Below, piece after piece: positions 17,304 through 28,076 of a stretch of DNA of 64,000 nt. Within the stretch, counting starts at the first letter, position 1; the number at the start of each line of letters is the position of its first letter. Both the position numbers and the translations under genes were made by a program. Source of the DNA: Halomonas organivorans (GTDB lineage: Bacteria > Pseudomonadota > Gammaproteobacteria > Pseudomonadales > Halomonadaceae); contig NZ_JACHXM010000006.1 in the NCBI RefSeq assembly GCF_014192055.1, positions 1 through 64,000 of the forward strand. Reading direction: 5' to 3'. The notes beneath the pieces are model-generated. The model ran no database searches. It had not been told where the DNA came from and saw only the letters and a list, made by a program, of their open reading frames with translations.

Positions 17304-17534
17304 GCTTCGGGCTTCGGGCTTCGGGCTTCGGGCTTCGGGCTTCGGGATTCGAGCTTCGGGCTTCGGGCTTCGGGATTCGGGATTCGGGCTTCGAGCTTCG
17401 AGCTTCGAGCTTCGGGCTTCGGGCTTCGGGCTTCGGGCTTCGAGCTTCGGGCTTCGGGCTTCGGGCTTCGGGCTTCGGGCTTCGGGCTTCGGGCTTCGGG
17501 CTTCGGGCTTCGGGCTTCGGGCTTCGGGCTTCGA
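17304..17534. repeat. Heptamer tandem array, 33 units of GCTTCGG
   Basis: Exactly 231 bases, 33 units in unbroken 7-base phase. Most units are GCTTCGG; variants change the last G to A (GCTTCGA) or the second base to A (GATTCGG). There are no insertions or deletions. It sits between the start of folD (minus strand) and the tRNA-Pro promoter (plus strand), that is, in a divergent intergenic region. Because 7 is not a multiple of 3 and no stop codons occur, all six frames stay open, giving spurious proteins of repeating SPKPEAR or ASGFGLR type. No spacers, so it is not a CRISPR. Confidence 0.95.
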
Positions 17535-17586
17535 GGTGAGTGGTAGGGCGGCGTGGGCTAAACGATTGACCTTCGGGCATTGTGGC

Positions 17587-17614
17587 TTGACGGCGGCGGA
17601 GAGTTCCGTAGAAT
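17587..17614 (+). promoter_or_regulatory. Sigma-70-like promoter of the tRNA cluster
   Basis: TTGACG (17587-17592), a 16-base spacer, then TAGAAT (17609-17614), 53 bases before tRNA-Pro. It is the best promoter match in this stretch and correctly placed for a tRNA precursor with a leader. Confidence 0.65.
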
Positions 17615-17667
17615 ACGCATCGCTTGGCGAGGCCCCTGCGGCGGCGTCAGGGCCGTGCAAGAGCCGG

Positions 17668-17744
17668 CGGGGTGTAGCGCAGTCTGGTAGCGCGCCTGCT
17701 TTGGGAGCAGGATGTCGGGGGTTCAAATCCCTCCACCCCGACCA
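17668..17744 (+). tRNA. tRNA-Pro (anticodon UGG)
   Basis: 77 bases with encoded CCA. The acceptor stem CGGGGTG pairs with CACCCCG. The anticodon stem CCTGC/GCAGG holds the loop TTTGGGA (anticodon TGG), and the T loop GTTCAAATC is standard. This is the tRNA reading CCA/CCG/CCU proline codons. Confidence 0.97.
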
Positions 17745-17812
17745 CAAGCTATTGATTGAATTGAAAGAATTTTGGTCAAGGGCTTGCGGTCAGGCGCTCG
17801 GGAACGTAGAAT

Positions 17813-17889
17813 GCGCCCATAGCTCAACCGGATAGAGCAACGGCCTTCTAAGCCGTAGGTTGCAGGTTCGAGTCCTGCTGGGCGTGCCA
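17813..17889 (+). tRNA. tRNA-Arg (anticodon UCU)
   Basis: 77 bases with encoded CCA. The acceptor GCGCCCA pairs with TGGGCGT (terminal G-U). The anticodon loop CTTCTAA sits on the stem ACGGC/GCCGT, and the T loop is GTTCGAGTC. It reads the rare AGA/AGG codons. Confidence 0.97.
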
Positions 17890-17940
17890 CGTTACCAGTA
17901 GTGTCTCGGCTGGCTCGTCTCGGTAGAGCAAAATCGAAGT

Positions 17941-18016
17941 GGTGGATGTAGCTCAGTGGTAGAGCCCCGGATTGTGGCTCCGGTGGTCGTGGGTTCGATC
18001 CCCATCATCCACCCCA
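17941..18016 (+). tRNA. tRNA-His (anticodon GUG), copy 1
   Basis: 76 bases including the extra G at position -1 typical of tRNA-His and an encoded CCA. The acceptor GTGGATG pairs with CATCCAC. The anticodon loop ATTGTGG has GTG, and the T loop is GTTCGATCC. Confidence 0.97.
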
Positions 18017-18038
18017 TTTCGATATCACCTCAGGCAGT

Positions 18039-18114
18039 GGTGGATGTAGCTCAGTGGTAGAGCCCCGGATTGTGGCTCCGGTGGTCGTGGGTTCGATCCC
18101 CATCATCCACCCCA
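18039..18114 (+). tRNA. tRNA-His (anticodon GUG), copy 2
   Basis: Identical over the mature sequence to the copy 98 bases upstream. Identity extends a few bases outside on each side (from AGT before to ATT after, about 81 bases), which points to a recent tandem duplication. No tRNA-Leu follows, although Leu often accompanies Arg-His-Pro in gammaproteobacteria. Confidence 0.97.
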
Positions 18115-18310
18115 TTGCCTTCCTTCCTCTAGTTTTTCTCCCATTATCAAGACATTGCCATTGGTTTTCTCGCAGTTCCGGTGACGGAAGGCGAGGCGTT
18201 GCCATGTCTGTGGTTCCCGCATTCTGCGCCTTCACTAAGCATTTTGTAGAGAATCGATGCCAAGCCCTTGTCTAATGGGTGTCGTGTCCCCATATGTAGG
18301 CCCATGGTGC

Positions 18311-18339
18311 TTGCCACTGCGCGGCGGGATTCATAGAAT
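18311..18339 (+). promoter_or_regulatory. Sigma-70-like promoter of tig
   Basis: TTGCCA (18311-18316), a 17-base spacer and TAGAAT (18334-18339), 64 bases before the tig ATG. No terminator hairpin with a T tract was found between the second tRNA-His and this promoter. Confidence 0.65.
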
Positions 18340-18402
18340 TCTCGCCTTTGAACGTTTCACGCTTTCCACACAGAACACGCCCCAGTCGGTAGAGGACATT
18401 TC

Positions 18403-19755
18403 ATGCAAGTTTCCGTCGATACGACCTCCCAGATTGAACGCCGCATCAAGGTGCAGGTGCCGGCCGCCGAAATCGACGAGGCCGTCGCCGCTCGCCTCAA
18501 GGACGCCGCCAAGAACGTTCGCCTGGACGGCTTCCGCCAGGGCAAGGTGCCGATGTCCGTGATTCGCCAGCGCTACGGTCGCGGCGTGCGCGATGAAGTG
18601 GTCGGCGAGGTGATGCGCGAGCGCTACGTCAAGGCGATCACCGACGAGAACCTGAACCCGGCCGGCTATCCCGAGATCGAGGCCAGCGTCAACGAAGCGG
18701 GCAAGGACCTGGAGTTTACCGCGACGCTGGAGGTCTACCCGGAAGTCGAGCTGGCGTCCATCGAGGGCACCGAGGTCGAGCGCCCGGTGGTCGAGGTGAC
18801 CGATGCCGACATCGACGAGATGATCGAGACCCTGCGCAAGCAGAATGCTGCCTGGGAAGAGGTCGAGCGTGCCGCCGAAGACGGCGATCAGGTCAATATC
18901 GACTTCCAGGGCTTCCTGGGCGATGAGCCCTTCGAAGGCGGCAGCGCCGAAGGTCACGACCTGGTGATCGGTTCCGGCAGCTTCATTCCCGGCTTCGAGG
19001 AGCAGCTGGTCGGTGCCAAGGCCGGTGAGGACAAGGAACTCAAGGTCACCTTCCCCGAGGACTACCAGGCCGAGCAGCTGGCTGGCCAGGAAGCGACCTT
19101 CAAGGTCAAGGTCAATGCCATCAAGGCCCAGGCCCTGCCCGAGATCGACGCGGCCTTCGTCGAGAAGTTCGGCGTCGAGGACGGTGATCTGGCCAAGTTC
19201 CGTGACGAGATCACCAAGAACATGAACCGCGAGGCCGGTCAGGCCGTCGAGAATCGCGTCAAGCAGCAGGTGCTCGAGGCCCTCAAGAAGGCCAACGACA
19301 TCCCGGTGCCCCAGGCGCTGATCCAGCAGGAGACCGATGGTCTCAAGCGCCAGGCTGCCCAGCAGTTCGGTCTCGGCGAAGACTTCGACGTCAGCCAGCT
19401 GCCCAACGAGCTGTTTGCCGAACAGGCCAAGAGCCGGGTGCAGATCGGCCTGCTGCTGGCCGAGGTGATCAAGGTCAACGAGCTCGACGCTTCCGACGAC
19501 GAGATCAAGGCCAAGGTCGAAGAGCTGGCTCAGCAGTACCAGGAGCCGGAGCAGGTGGTCGAGTATTACCTGAGCAACGACCAGATGAAGAACCAGGTCA
19601 AGTCAGCCATTCTGGAAGAGAAGGCCGTCGACGTACTGCTCGGCCAGGCCAGCGTCAAGGACGTCGAGATGAGCTACCAGGATGCCCTGGCGGCCGCCCA
19701 GCAGCAGGGTGGCGAGGCCGAGGAAGACGCCGACGAGGCCGAAGAGCAGGCCTGA
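18403..19755 (+). CDS. tig: Trigger factor, ribosome-associated chaperone and PPIase
   Basis: 450 residues, close to the E. coli 432. The N-terminal ribosome-binding domain contains FRQGKVPMSVIRQRYG, the trigger-factor signature (GFRxGKxP) at about residues 43-59. The FKBP-type domain follows (DGDQVNIDFQGFLGDEPFEGG, then FIPGFEEQLVGAKAGE), then a long helical C-terminal chaperone domain with a very acidic tail. It binds nascent chains at the ribosome exit. It leads the tig-clpP-clpX-lon cluster, as in most gammaproteobacteria. Confidence 0.97.
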   Translation: MQVSVDTTSQIERRIKVQVPAAEIDEAVAARLKDAAKNVRLDGFRQGKVPMSVIRQRYGRGVRDEVVGEVMRERYVKAITDENLNPAGYPEIEASVNEAGKDLEFTATLEVYPEVELASIEGTEVERPVVEVTDADIDEMIETLRKQNAAWEEVERAAEDGDQVNIDFQGFLGDEPFEGGSAEGHDLVIGSGSFIPGFEEQLVGAKAGEDKELKVTFPEDYQAEQLAGQEATFKVKVNAIKAQALPEIDAAFVEKFGVEDGDLAKFRDEITKNMNREAGQAVENRVKQQVLEALKKANDIPVPQALIQQETDGLKRQAAQQFGLGEDFDVSQLPNELFAEQAKSRVQIGLLLAEVIKVNELDASDDEIKAKVEELAQQYQEPEQVVEYYLSNDQMKNQVKSAILEEKAVDVLLGQASVKDVEMSYQDALAAAQQQGGEAEEDADEAEEQA

Positions 19756-19768
19756 TCCCTGTTCCGGC

Positions 19769-19801
19769 CTTCCCGCCCGGCCGTGCAGGACGGGCGGGAA
19801 G
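19769..19801 (+). other. Hairpin between tig and clpP
   Basis: An 11-bp perfect stem CTTCCCGCCCG / CGGGCGGGAAG with an 11-base loop begins 14 bases after tig stops. There is no T run, so it is more likely a processing or stabilising hairpin, or a partial terminator setting the tig:clpP ratio, than a full terminator. Confidence 0.5.
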
Positions 19802-19842
19802 TCAGGCGTCGCTTCCATACACCGGATGCAAGGACATCACCC

Positions 19843-20463
19843 ATGAGCAACGAGTTCGATATCCAATCCGCCGGCGGCCTGGTGCCGATGGTGGTCGAAC
19901 AGAGCGCACGCGGCGAGCGGGCCTACGACATCTACTCCCGCCTGCTCAAGGAGCGTGTGATCTTCCTGGTGGGGCCGGTGGAAGACTACATGGCCAACCT
20001 GCTGGTGGCCCAGCTGCTGTTCCTCGAGTCCGAGAATCCGGACAAGGACATCCACCTCTACATCAACTCGCCGGGTGGTTCGGTGACGGCAGGCATGTCG
20101 GTCTATGACACCATGCAGTTCATCAAGCCCGACGTCTCGACCGTGTGCATCGGCCAGGCGGCGAGCATGGGCGCGCTGCTGCTGGCCGGGGGCGCGGCAG
20201 GCAAGCGCTACTGCCTGCCCAATTCGCGGATGATGATCCACCAGCCGCTGGGCGGCTACCAGGGCCAGGCGTCGGACATCGAGATCCACACCCGCGAGAT
20301 CCTCGGCATCCGCGAGCGGCTCAACCAGATCCTGGCGCATCACACTGGTCAGGACATCGAGACCATTGCCAAGGATACCGACCGCGACAACTTCATGAAC
20401 GGCGCTCAGGCAGCGGAATATGGTCTGATCGACGCCGTGCTGGATAAGCGGCCGACATCCTGA
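19843..20463 (+). CDS. clpP: ATP-dependent Clp protease proteolytic subunit
   Basis: 206 residues. The serine peptidase is present: catalytic Ser in [14 protein letters not shown], His in [14 protein letters not shown] and Asp in [29 protein letters not shown] is the oxyanion/strand region. The ATG at 19843 with AAGGA upstream gives the standard [12 protein letters not shown] start; a short N-terminal stretch before the mature protease is expected to be self-cleaved. It assembles as a double heptamer with ClpX from the next gene. Confidence 0.97.
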   Translation: MSNEFDIQSAGGLVPMVVEQSARGERAYDIYSRLLKERVIFLVGPVEDYMANLLVAQLLFLESENPDKDIHLYINSPGGSVTAGMSVYDTMQFIKPDVSTVCIGQAASMGALLLAGGAAGKRYCLPNSRMMIHQPLGGYQGQASDIEIHTREILGIRERLNQILAHHTGQDIETIAKDTDRDNFMNGAQAAEYGLIDAVLDKRPTS

Positions 20464-20535
20464 TAGCGTGAAATCAACCACGCTCTGATTGATTCCCGGC
20501 GGTCTTCGGGCCGCCGCTGCGAGAGAGGTACGCGA

Positions 20536-21813
20536 ATGGCCGACGGCAAAGGCAAGGACGAAGGCGGCAAGCTGCTGTACTGCTCGTTCTGCGGCAAGAA
20601 CCAGAACGAGGTGCGCAAGCTGATTGCCGGCCCATCCGTCTATATCTGCGATGAGTGTGTCGATCTGTGCAACGACATCATTCGCGAGGAGGTGCTCGAT
20701 GCCGATGCCGAGAGCGATGAAGAGCGTCTGCCTGCCCCCCGCGAGATTCGTCACACCCTCGACGACTATGTGATCGGCCAGGACCGCGCCAAGATGGTGC
20801 TGTCGGTGGCGGTCTACAACCACTACAAGCGGCTTCGTCACGGCACCAAGGATGACGTGGAGCTGGGCAAGTCCAACATCCTGCTGATCGGCCCGACCGG
20901 TAGCGGCAAGACGCTGCTGGCCGAGACGCTGGCCAGGCTGCTCAACGTTCCGTTCACCATCGCCGATGCCACGACTCTCACCGAGGCGGGCTACGTCGGC
21001 GAGGATGTCGAGAACATCATCCAGAAGCTGCTTCAGAAGTGCGACTATGACGTGGACAAGGCCCAGCGGGGCATCGTCTACATCGACGAGATCGACAAGA
21101 TCTCGCGCAAGTCGGACAACCCGTCCATCACCCGTGACGTGTCCGGTGAGGGGGTTCAGCAGGCACTGCTCAAGCTGATCGAGGGCACTACCGCCTCGGT
21201 GCCGCCGCAGGGCGGGCGCAAGCATCCCCAGCAGGAGTTCGTGCAGGTCGATACCACCAACATGCTGTTCATCGTCGGCGGCGCCTTTGCTGGCCTCGAC
21301 AAGGTCATCCGTGACCGTGCCGAGAAGGGTGGCATTGGCTTCAACGCCGAGGTGAAGAGCAAGGACGAGACCAAGGGCGTCGGCGACCTGCTGCTCGATG
21401 TGGAACCCGAGGATCTGGTCAAGTTCGGTCTGATTCCGGAGTTCGTCGGCCGCCTGCCGGTGATCGCGACCCTTACCGAGCTGACCGAGGATGCGCTGAT
21501 CCAGATCCTGACCGAGCCCAAGAACTCGCTGATCAAGCAGTACGGTCGGCTGTTCGAGATGGAAGGCGTGGAGCTGGACTTCCGTGAGGATGCCCTGCGT
21601 GCGGTGGCCGGCAAGGCCATGGCGCGCAAGACCGGTGCCCGCGGACTGCGCTCGATCCTCGAGTCGGTGCTGCTCGACACCATGTACGAGATCCCGTCTC
21701 TGGAGGGGGTGACCAAGGTGGTGATCGATGCGTCGGTGATCGCCGGCGAAAGCGAGCCGCTGCTGATCTACTCCCAGCAGGAGCAGCCGCGGGTCGACGG
21801 CACTGACGGCTAG
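20536..21813 (+). CDS. clpX: ClpX AAA+ unfoldase
   Basis: 425 residues, equal to the usual ClpX. The N-terminal zinc-binding domain has [11 protein letters not shown] and [10 protein letters not shown]. Walker A is [15 protein letters not shown] and Walker [12 protein letters not shown], with the sensor-2 arginine in [12 protein letters not shown]. The loop containing IGF (GGIGFNAEV) contacts ClpP. It recognises ssrA-tagged and other substrates. The gene lies 72 bases after clpP; the gap has a small GC-rich hairpin. A strong terminator follows clpX. Confidence 0.98.
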   Translation: MADGKGKDEGGKLLYCSFCGKNQNEVRKLIAGPSVYICDECVDLCNDIIREEVLDADAESDEERLPAPREIRHTLDDYVIGQDRAKMVLSVAVYNHYKRLRHGTKDDVELGKSNILLIGPTGSGKTLLAETLARLLNVPFTIADATTLTEAGYVGEDVENIIQKLLQKCDYDVDKAQRGIVYIDEIDKISRKSDNPSITRDVSGEGVQQALLKLIEGTTASVPPQGGRKHPQQEFVQVDTTNMLFIVGGAFAGLDKVIRDRAEKGGIGFNAEVKSKDETKGVGDLLLDVEPEDLVKFGLIPEFVGRLPVIATLTELTEDALIQILTEPKNSLIKQYGRLFEMEGVELDFREDALRAVAGKAMARKTGARGLRSILESVLLDTMYEIPSLEGVTKVVIDASVIAGESEPLLIYSQQEQPRVDGTDG

Positions 21814-21881
21814 CTGGCTCCCGCCCCGTACGTCTCGCCGCGTCGAGACGAACGCGAGGGAGTTGCAACAGGCTTGCAACG

Positions 21882-21910
21882 AAAGGGCCGCCCCGGCGGC
21901 CCTTTTGTTT
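21882..21910 (+). terminator. Rho-independent terminator after clpX
   Basis: AAAGGGCCGCC pairs with GGCGGCCCTTT around a very short loop, followed by TTTTGTTT. It is a strong classical terminator and implies that lon has its own promoter. Confidence 0.85.
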
Positions 21911-21930
21911 GCCGTGACGCCGGCCTTGGT

Positions 21931-21958
21931 CTTGCAATGCGCGACCGCCGCCCCCACT
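21931..21958 (+). promoter_or_regulatory. Candidate sigma-32 (heat-shock) promoter of lon
   Basis: CTTGCA at 21931-21936 and CCCCCACT at 21951-21958 are separated by 14 bases. This resembles the RpoH consensus (CTTGAA, 13-15 bases, CCCCAT). It lies between the clpX terminator and the lon ATG, where a heat-shock promoter is known in E. coli lon. Based on motif match only. Confidence 0.5.
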
Positions 21959-21996
21959 CCCTAGGTATCCATCCGATCGTTTGAGGAACGTCTGCG

Positions 21997-24405
<2,409 letters not shown>

Positions 24406-24470
24406 CGACTTTTTCCCCATGATGCCGAGGACGAAACCCCGGTATGATGGGGATTGTCAGGGATGGTTGC

Positions 24471-24500
24471 TTGACAGGCGTTTCATCGCATTGCTATAAA
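24471..24500 (+). promoter_or_regulatory. Strong sigma-70 promoter of hupB
   Basis: Consensus TTGACA (24471-24476), an 18-base spacer and TATAAA (24495-24500), 82 bases before the hupB ATG. It is the closest match to consensus in the window, fitting the high expression of HU. Confidence 0.85.
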
Positions 24501-24582
24501 TTACCGCCATGCTGTGATCGCGTCAGTCAGCCGTAAGTCTCGCCGATTAGAGCCAATTTACGTAACAGTCAAGGGGTGAAGT

Positions 24583-24855
24583 GTGAACAAGTCCGAGCTG
24601 ATCGAAGCCATTGCCGCGTCTGCCGATATTCCCAAGGCGGCCGCCTCCCGCGCGCTGGACGCCATGGTCGATGCCGTGGCAGACAGCCTGAAGAAGGGCG
24701 ACAGCGTTTCCCTGGTGGGTTTCGGCACCTTCACCGTCAAGGAGCGTGCGGCCCGCACCGGTCGCAACCCGCAGACCGGTGAGCCGATTCAGATCAGCGC
24801 CGCCAAGGTGCCGAGCTTCAAGGCCGGCAAGGCGCTCAAGGATTCCGTCAACTGA
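24583..24855 (+). CDS. hupB: DNA-binding protein HU, beta type
   Basis: 90 residues, the standard HU length. [20 protein letters not shown] is the N-terminal helical dimerisation half. The DNA-binding arm has [24 protein letters not shown], split here as GRNPQTGEP and [14 protein letters not shown], with the intercalating proline in NPQTG. It bends and compacts DNA as a dimer. The GTG at 24583 is the first start codon; GGGGTGAA is upstream. It is flanked by its own promoter and a strong terminator. Confidence 0.97.
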   Translation: MNKSELIEAIAASADIPKAAASRALDAMVDAVADSLKKGDSVSLVGFGTFTVKERAARTGRNPQTGEPIQISAAKVPSFKAGKALKDSVN

Positions 24856-24891
24856 GGAGGCGTCTTCGCCGTCCTCGATGACGTATCCCTA

Positions 24892-24928
24892 CAGGCGCAC
24901 CGCTGTCGCGGTGCGCCTGTTTTGTTTT
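24892..24928 (+). terminator. Rho-independent terminator after hupB
   Basis: A 12-bp perfect stem CAGGCGCACCGC / GCGGTGCGCCTG with loop TGTC, then TTTTGTTTT. Confidence 0.92.
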
Positions 24929-24984
24929 CGGGGCCCCGGTGGGGCCGGTCGGTCCGTCCCCGTCGCGAGGCCAGCAAGGATGCG

Positions 24985-24990
24985 TATAAT
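24985..24990 (+). promoter_or_regulatory. Candidate -10 box of ppiD
   Basis: A perfect TATAAT, preceded by TGCG, lies 38 bases before the ppiD ATG. No good -35 was seen at the usual distance, so the promoter may be weak or activator-dependent. Confidence 0.45.
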
Positions 24991-25028
24991 GTGGCGCGTC
25001 CCGATCCACAAGATCCACAGAGGCCTGC

Positions 25029-26849
25029 ATGCTGCAAAGTATTCGTGACCGCTCCACCAGTTGGGGCGCCAAGATCCTGGTCGGTGCCGTGGTGGTGACC
25101 ATGGCGCTGTTCGGCGTGGAGTCCCTGGTGGGACTGCTGGGCAGCGACGGCGAGGAGATCGCCAAGGTCAACGGCGAGCCGATCACGCGTCAGCAGCTCG
25201 AGCTGCAGGTGCAGCGAGCCATTCGCAGTGGCCAGGTGCCGCCCGAACAGGAGCGTCAGCTGCGTGCCCAGATGCTCGATGCCCTGATCGGCGACCGCCT
25301 GATGGCTCAGTACGCGGAAGAGGGTGGTCTGCACCTGTCCGAAGCACAGCTTGATCAATTGATCGTCACCCTGCCCGAGTTTCAGGACGCCGACGGTCGC
25401 TTCGACCAGGACCTGTTTCGCAATCGCCTGGCCAGCGCCGGCTTCACCCCGCTGGCCTTCCGCGATCAGCTTCGCCAGGACATGAAGCGTCGCCAGATTC
25501 AGCAGGGGCTGGCCGCCAGCGAGTTCAGCCTGCCGAGCGAGCAGGCGCGCCTTGCCGAGCTGCAGCGCCAGACACGCAGTTTCCGCCACTACGCCTTGAC
25601 GCCCGCCGACCTGGCCCAGATCCCGGAGGTCAGTGAGGCTGATCTCCAGGCCTATTACGAGGCCCATGGCGAGGACTATCAGCGTCCCGAACAGGTCAAG
25701 CTGGCCTACGTGTTGCTCGACAAGCAGGCCATGGCCGATGAGGTGGAGGTCGGTGAGTCCGCGCTTCACGAGGCTTGGCAAGCCGAGGCCGCCGACGCCG
25801 ACCGGCGCGTTTCCCACATCATGGTGTCCTTCGGCGATGAGCGTACCCGCGAGGAGGCCATGGCGCGCCTCGAGGACGTCAAGGCGCAGCTGGCCGAGGG
25901 CAAGGACTTCGCCGAACTGGCCGCCGAGTACTCCGACGACACCTCGACCAGCGACGAAGGCGGTGACCTTGGCGTGATCAGCCGCGGTTTCTTCGACAAG
26001 GCCTTCGAGGATGCGGCCTTCGCGCTTCAGCAAGGCCAGGTGTCGGACATCGTCGAGACGGACAATGGCCTCCACCTGATCAAGGTGACCGAGCTCGATC
26101 GTCCGCCGTTCGAGCAGGCGCGTGAACGCCTGAAGCGCCAGGTGGCCATGCAACGCGTGCGTGATGACTTCAACGACAAGGCGCAGCAGCTGATCGACCA
26201 GAGCTTCGCCGCCGAAGACCTGGCCAGCGTGGCCGACAGCCTTGGCCTCGAGCGCCAGGAGAGCGACTGGGTCGGACGCGACCAGGCCGAGGGCGTGCTG
26301 GCCGAGCCCGGCGTGATGCGGCAGGCCTTCAGCTCCGACGTGCTGGAGGAGGGCTTCAACAGTGAGGTCATCGAGCTGGACGAGAATCGCCGCATGGTGC
26401 TGCGCGTGCTGGATCATCGCGACGCGACGACCTTGCCGCTTGACGAGGTGCGCGAGGACGTGGCCGCCGCCGTCGAGTCCGAGAAGACTCGGGATGCCTT
26501 GCAGGCTCGTGCCGACGAAATGCTGGCATCGCTGCGCGGCGGCGAATCGCTGGGCCTCGATTGGCAGCGCGAAGAGTCGCTCAGCCGCCAGGGCGATGGC
26601 CAGCTCAGCCAGCCGGTGATCCAGGCGGCCTTCCGCCTGCCGCATCCGGAGGACGGTGAGACCGTCTATGGTCGTGCCTCCGACGGCGAGCGTGTCGTGC
26701 TGATCGGCCTCGAGTCGGTGACGGCCGGTGAGGCCAATGAACAGATCGAGTCCTTCGTGGCGCGCATGGCCCAGCAGCTGCGCTCACAGTCCGCGGTCAA
26801 CGGCCTGCAGACCTACCTGCGCGAACAGGCCGATATCACCCGGCCCTGA
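25029..26849 (+). CDS. ppiD: Periplasmic folding chaperone PpiD (parvulin-type)
   Basis: 606 residues. A single N-terminal membrane anchor (ILVGAVVVTMALFGVESLVG) follows a short cytoplasmic stretch. Next is a SurA-like helical domain, then a parvulin domain around residues 255-365 (VSHIMVSFGDERTREEA, EGKDFAELAAEYSDD, GGDLGVISRGFFDKAFEDAA, DNGLHLIKVTE). PpiD sits at the Sec translocon and assists outer-membrane and periplasmic proteins; the E. coli domain is inactive as a PPIase. It follows hupB, as in E. coli. A hairpin terminator lies 20 bases after the stop. Confidence 0.95.
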   Translation: MLQSIRDRSTSWGAKILVGAVVVTMALFGVESLVGLLGSDGEEIAKVNGEPITRQQLELQVQRAIRSGQVPPEQERQLRAQMLDALIGDRLMAQYAEEGGLHLSEAQLDQLIVTLPEFQDADGRFDQDLFRNRLASAGFTPLAFRDQLRQDMKRRQIQQGLAASEFSLPSEQARLAELQRQTRSFRHYALTPADLAQIPEVSEADLQAYYEAHGEDYQRPEQVKLAYVLLDKQAMADEVEVGESALHEAWQAEAADADRRVSHIMVSFGDERTREEAMARLEDVKAQLAEGKDFAELAAEYSDDTSTSDEGGDLGVISRGFFDKAFEDAAFALQQGQVSDIVETDNGLHLIKVTELDRPPFEQARERLKRQVAMQRVRDDFNDKAQQLIDQSFAAEDLASVADSLGLERQESDWVGRDQAEGVLAEPGVMRQAFSSDVLEEGFNSEVIELDENRRMVLRVLDHRDATTLPLDEVREDVAAAVESEKTRDALQARADEMLASLRGGESLGLDWQREESLSRQGDGQLSQPVIQAAFRLPHPEDGETVYGRASDGERVVLIGLESVTAGEANEQIESFVARMAQQLRSQSAVNGLQTYLREQADITRP

Positions 26850-26869
26850 TGGTGGAAGAAGAGTGATAC

Positions 26870-26897
26870 GAGAAAGGGGGTGAAAGCCCCCTTTCTC
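26870..26897 (+). terminator. Terminator hairpin after ppiD
   Basis: The 11-bp stem GAGAAAGGGGG / CCCCCTTTCTC has a 6-base loop. The T run (CTTTT) is displaced by several bases, so efficiency may be moderate. Confidence 0.65.
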
Positions 26898-27041
26898 CGG
26901 TCGTGCTTTTATACCGTTATCTCAATGTCGCGCCCCGTGTTCGAACCCTCATCGTGGGGCGTCGAGGCAAGCCGCGTGGGGCAGGACGCCCGATACCGGA
27001 GCGTGCCAGGATAATGGCATCTTCACCGTGGAGGAGTGTTC

Positions 27042-28061
27042 ATGACCCAGGCGCCGCTCGCCGACATCCCCGTTCACCTGATTACCGGCTTCCTGGGCAG
27101 CGGCAAGAGCTCGTTGATCCGTCACCTGATCGATCACAAGCCGGCTGGAGAGCGCTGGGCCATCCTGGTCAACGAATTCGGTCGGGTCGGGATCGATCAG
27201 ACCTTCTTCGCCGGACGTGACGATGTGGCGGTCCAGGCCCTGCCGGGCGGCTGCCTGTGCTGTCAGCTTGCCACGCTGCTGCAGACGAGCCTGGTCCAGC
27301 TGCTGCGCCGCCAGCGTCCCGATCGACTGATCATCGAACCGTCGGGTCTCGGCCATCCTGCCGGGCTGCTCGATATGTTGCGGGGCGAGGCCTTCGTCGG
27401 CGTGCTCGATCTGCGTGAGGTAATAACGGTGCTGGATCCGCGACGCCTGGACGACCGTCGGGCGCTCGAGCACGCCACCTTTCGCGACCAGCTGGCACTG
27501 GCGGATGGCATCGCCCTGACCATGACCGATCTGGTCATCCCGGAGCGCCTCGACGCGGCCCGTGACTGGCTGGCCGCGCAACTGACCGGTGCGCCCTGGG
27601 TGGAGGACGCGCCATACGGCCGGCTGCCCCCTGGACGTGTGCTGGAAGGTGCTCCGCATCGCGCGGCGGATGCGGTGGCTCGTCCGTCGACCCATCAGGC
27701 GCAGGCGGAGCGTCCGGTCCCATGGCTGGATCTGGACGCCCGGGCGCCGATGCCGGGTGCGCCGGTGCGTGAGCAAGGGGCGTCGCTTGGTCATGTCAGT
27801 TTGGGGTGGCGCTGGCATGCCGAGGAGATCTTCGAGCGTGCGGCCCTCCAGCGTTGCCTGGATGGCCTGCCGGCCGGGCTGCGCGTCAAGGGGGTGTTCC
27901 GTATTGTCGACGGCTGGATCGCCTTCAACCGCGTTGCGGGTCATGAACCGGCGAGCGCTAGCGAGTGGCGGCGCGACTCGCGGCTGGAAGTGATCGGCGC
28001 GCCGGGGAGCCTGCCGGATGCCGACGCCCTGGAGGCCGAGCTGGCTGCCTGTCGCGTGTGA
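27042..28061 (+). CDS. COG0523 (CobW-family) metal-chaperone GTPase, first copy
   Basis: 339 residues. The N-terminal G3E GTPase has Walker A LITGFLGSGKSSLI and the metal-binding GGCLCCQ motif (CxCC) characteristic of COG0523. IIEPSGLGHPAGLLDML and LTMTDLVIPERLD (a degenerate NKxD, here TMTD) follow. The C-terminal domain has RLKGVFRI-type residues (LRVKGVFRIVDGWI). Such proteins deliver zinc or other metals to target enzymes. The degenerate base-specificity motif is unusual and may alter nucleotide preference. GGAGGAGTG lies before the ATG at 27042. No Zur box was recognised and no obvious client gene is adjacent. Confidence 0.88.
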   Translation: MTQAPLADIPVHLITGFLGSGKSSLIRHLIDHKPAGERWAILVNEFGRVGIDQTFFAGRDDVAVQALPGGCLCCQLATLLQTSLVQLLRRQRPDRLIIEPSGLGHPAGLLDMLRGEAFVGVLDLREVITVLDPRRLDDRRALEHATFRDQLALADGIALTMTDLVIPERLDAARDWLAAQLTGAPWVEDAPYGRLPPGRVLEGAPHRAADAVARPSTHQAQAERPVPWLDLDARAPMPGAPVREQGASLGHVSLGWRWHAEEIFERAALQRCLDGLPAGLRVKGVFRIVDGWIAFNRVAGHEPASASEWRRDSRLEVIGAPGSLPDADALEAELAACRV

Positions 28062-28076
28062 CTACCGCCAGCGATG

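Noticed and set aside
17304..17534. Possible CRISPR array
   Set aside because: Units are 7 bases, contiguous and without spacers; no cas genes nearby.
16368..17747. Long proteins made of SPKPEAR or ASGFGLR repeats on both strands
   Set aside because: They arise only because the stop-free heptamer array keeps every frame open; they fuse array, folD and tRNA sequence. The array is intergenic.
17784..17812. TTGCGG and TAGAAT directly before tRNA-Arg as a promoter
   Set aside because: The -10 would end at the first base of the tRNA, putting the transcript start inside the mature tRNA. The upstream promoter at 17587-17614 can serve the cluster.
19837..21957. Minus-strand open frame of about 700 codons opposite clpP and clpX
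   Set aside because: An antisense shadow caused by high-GC codon use in two well-identified genes; no recognisable domain.
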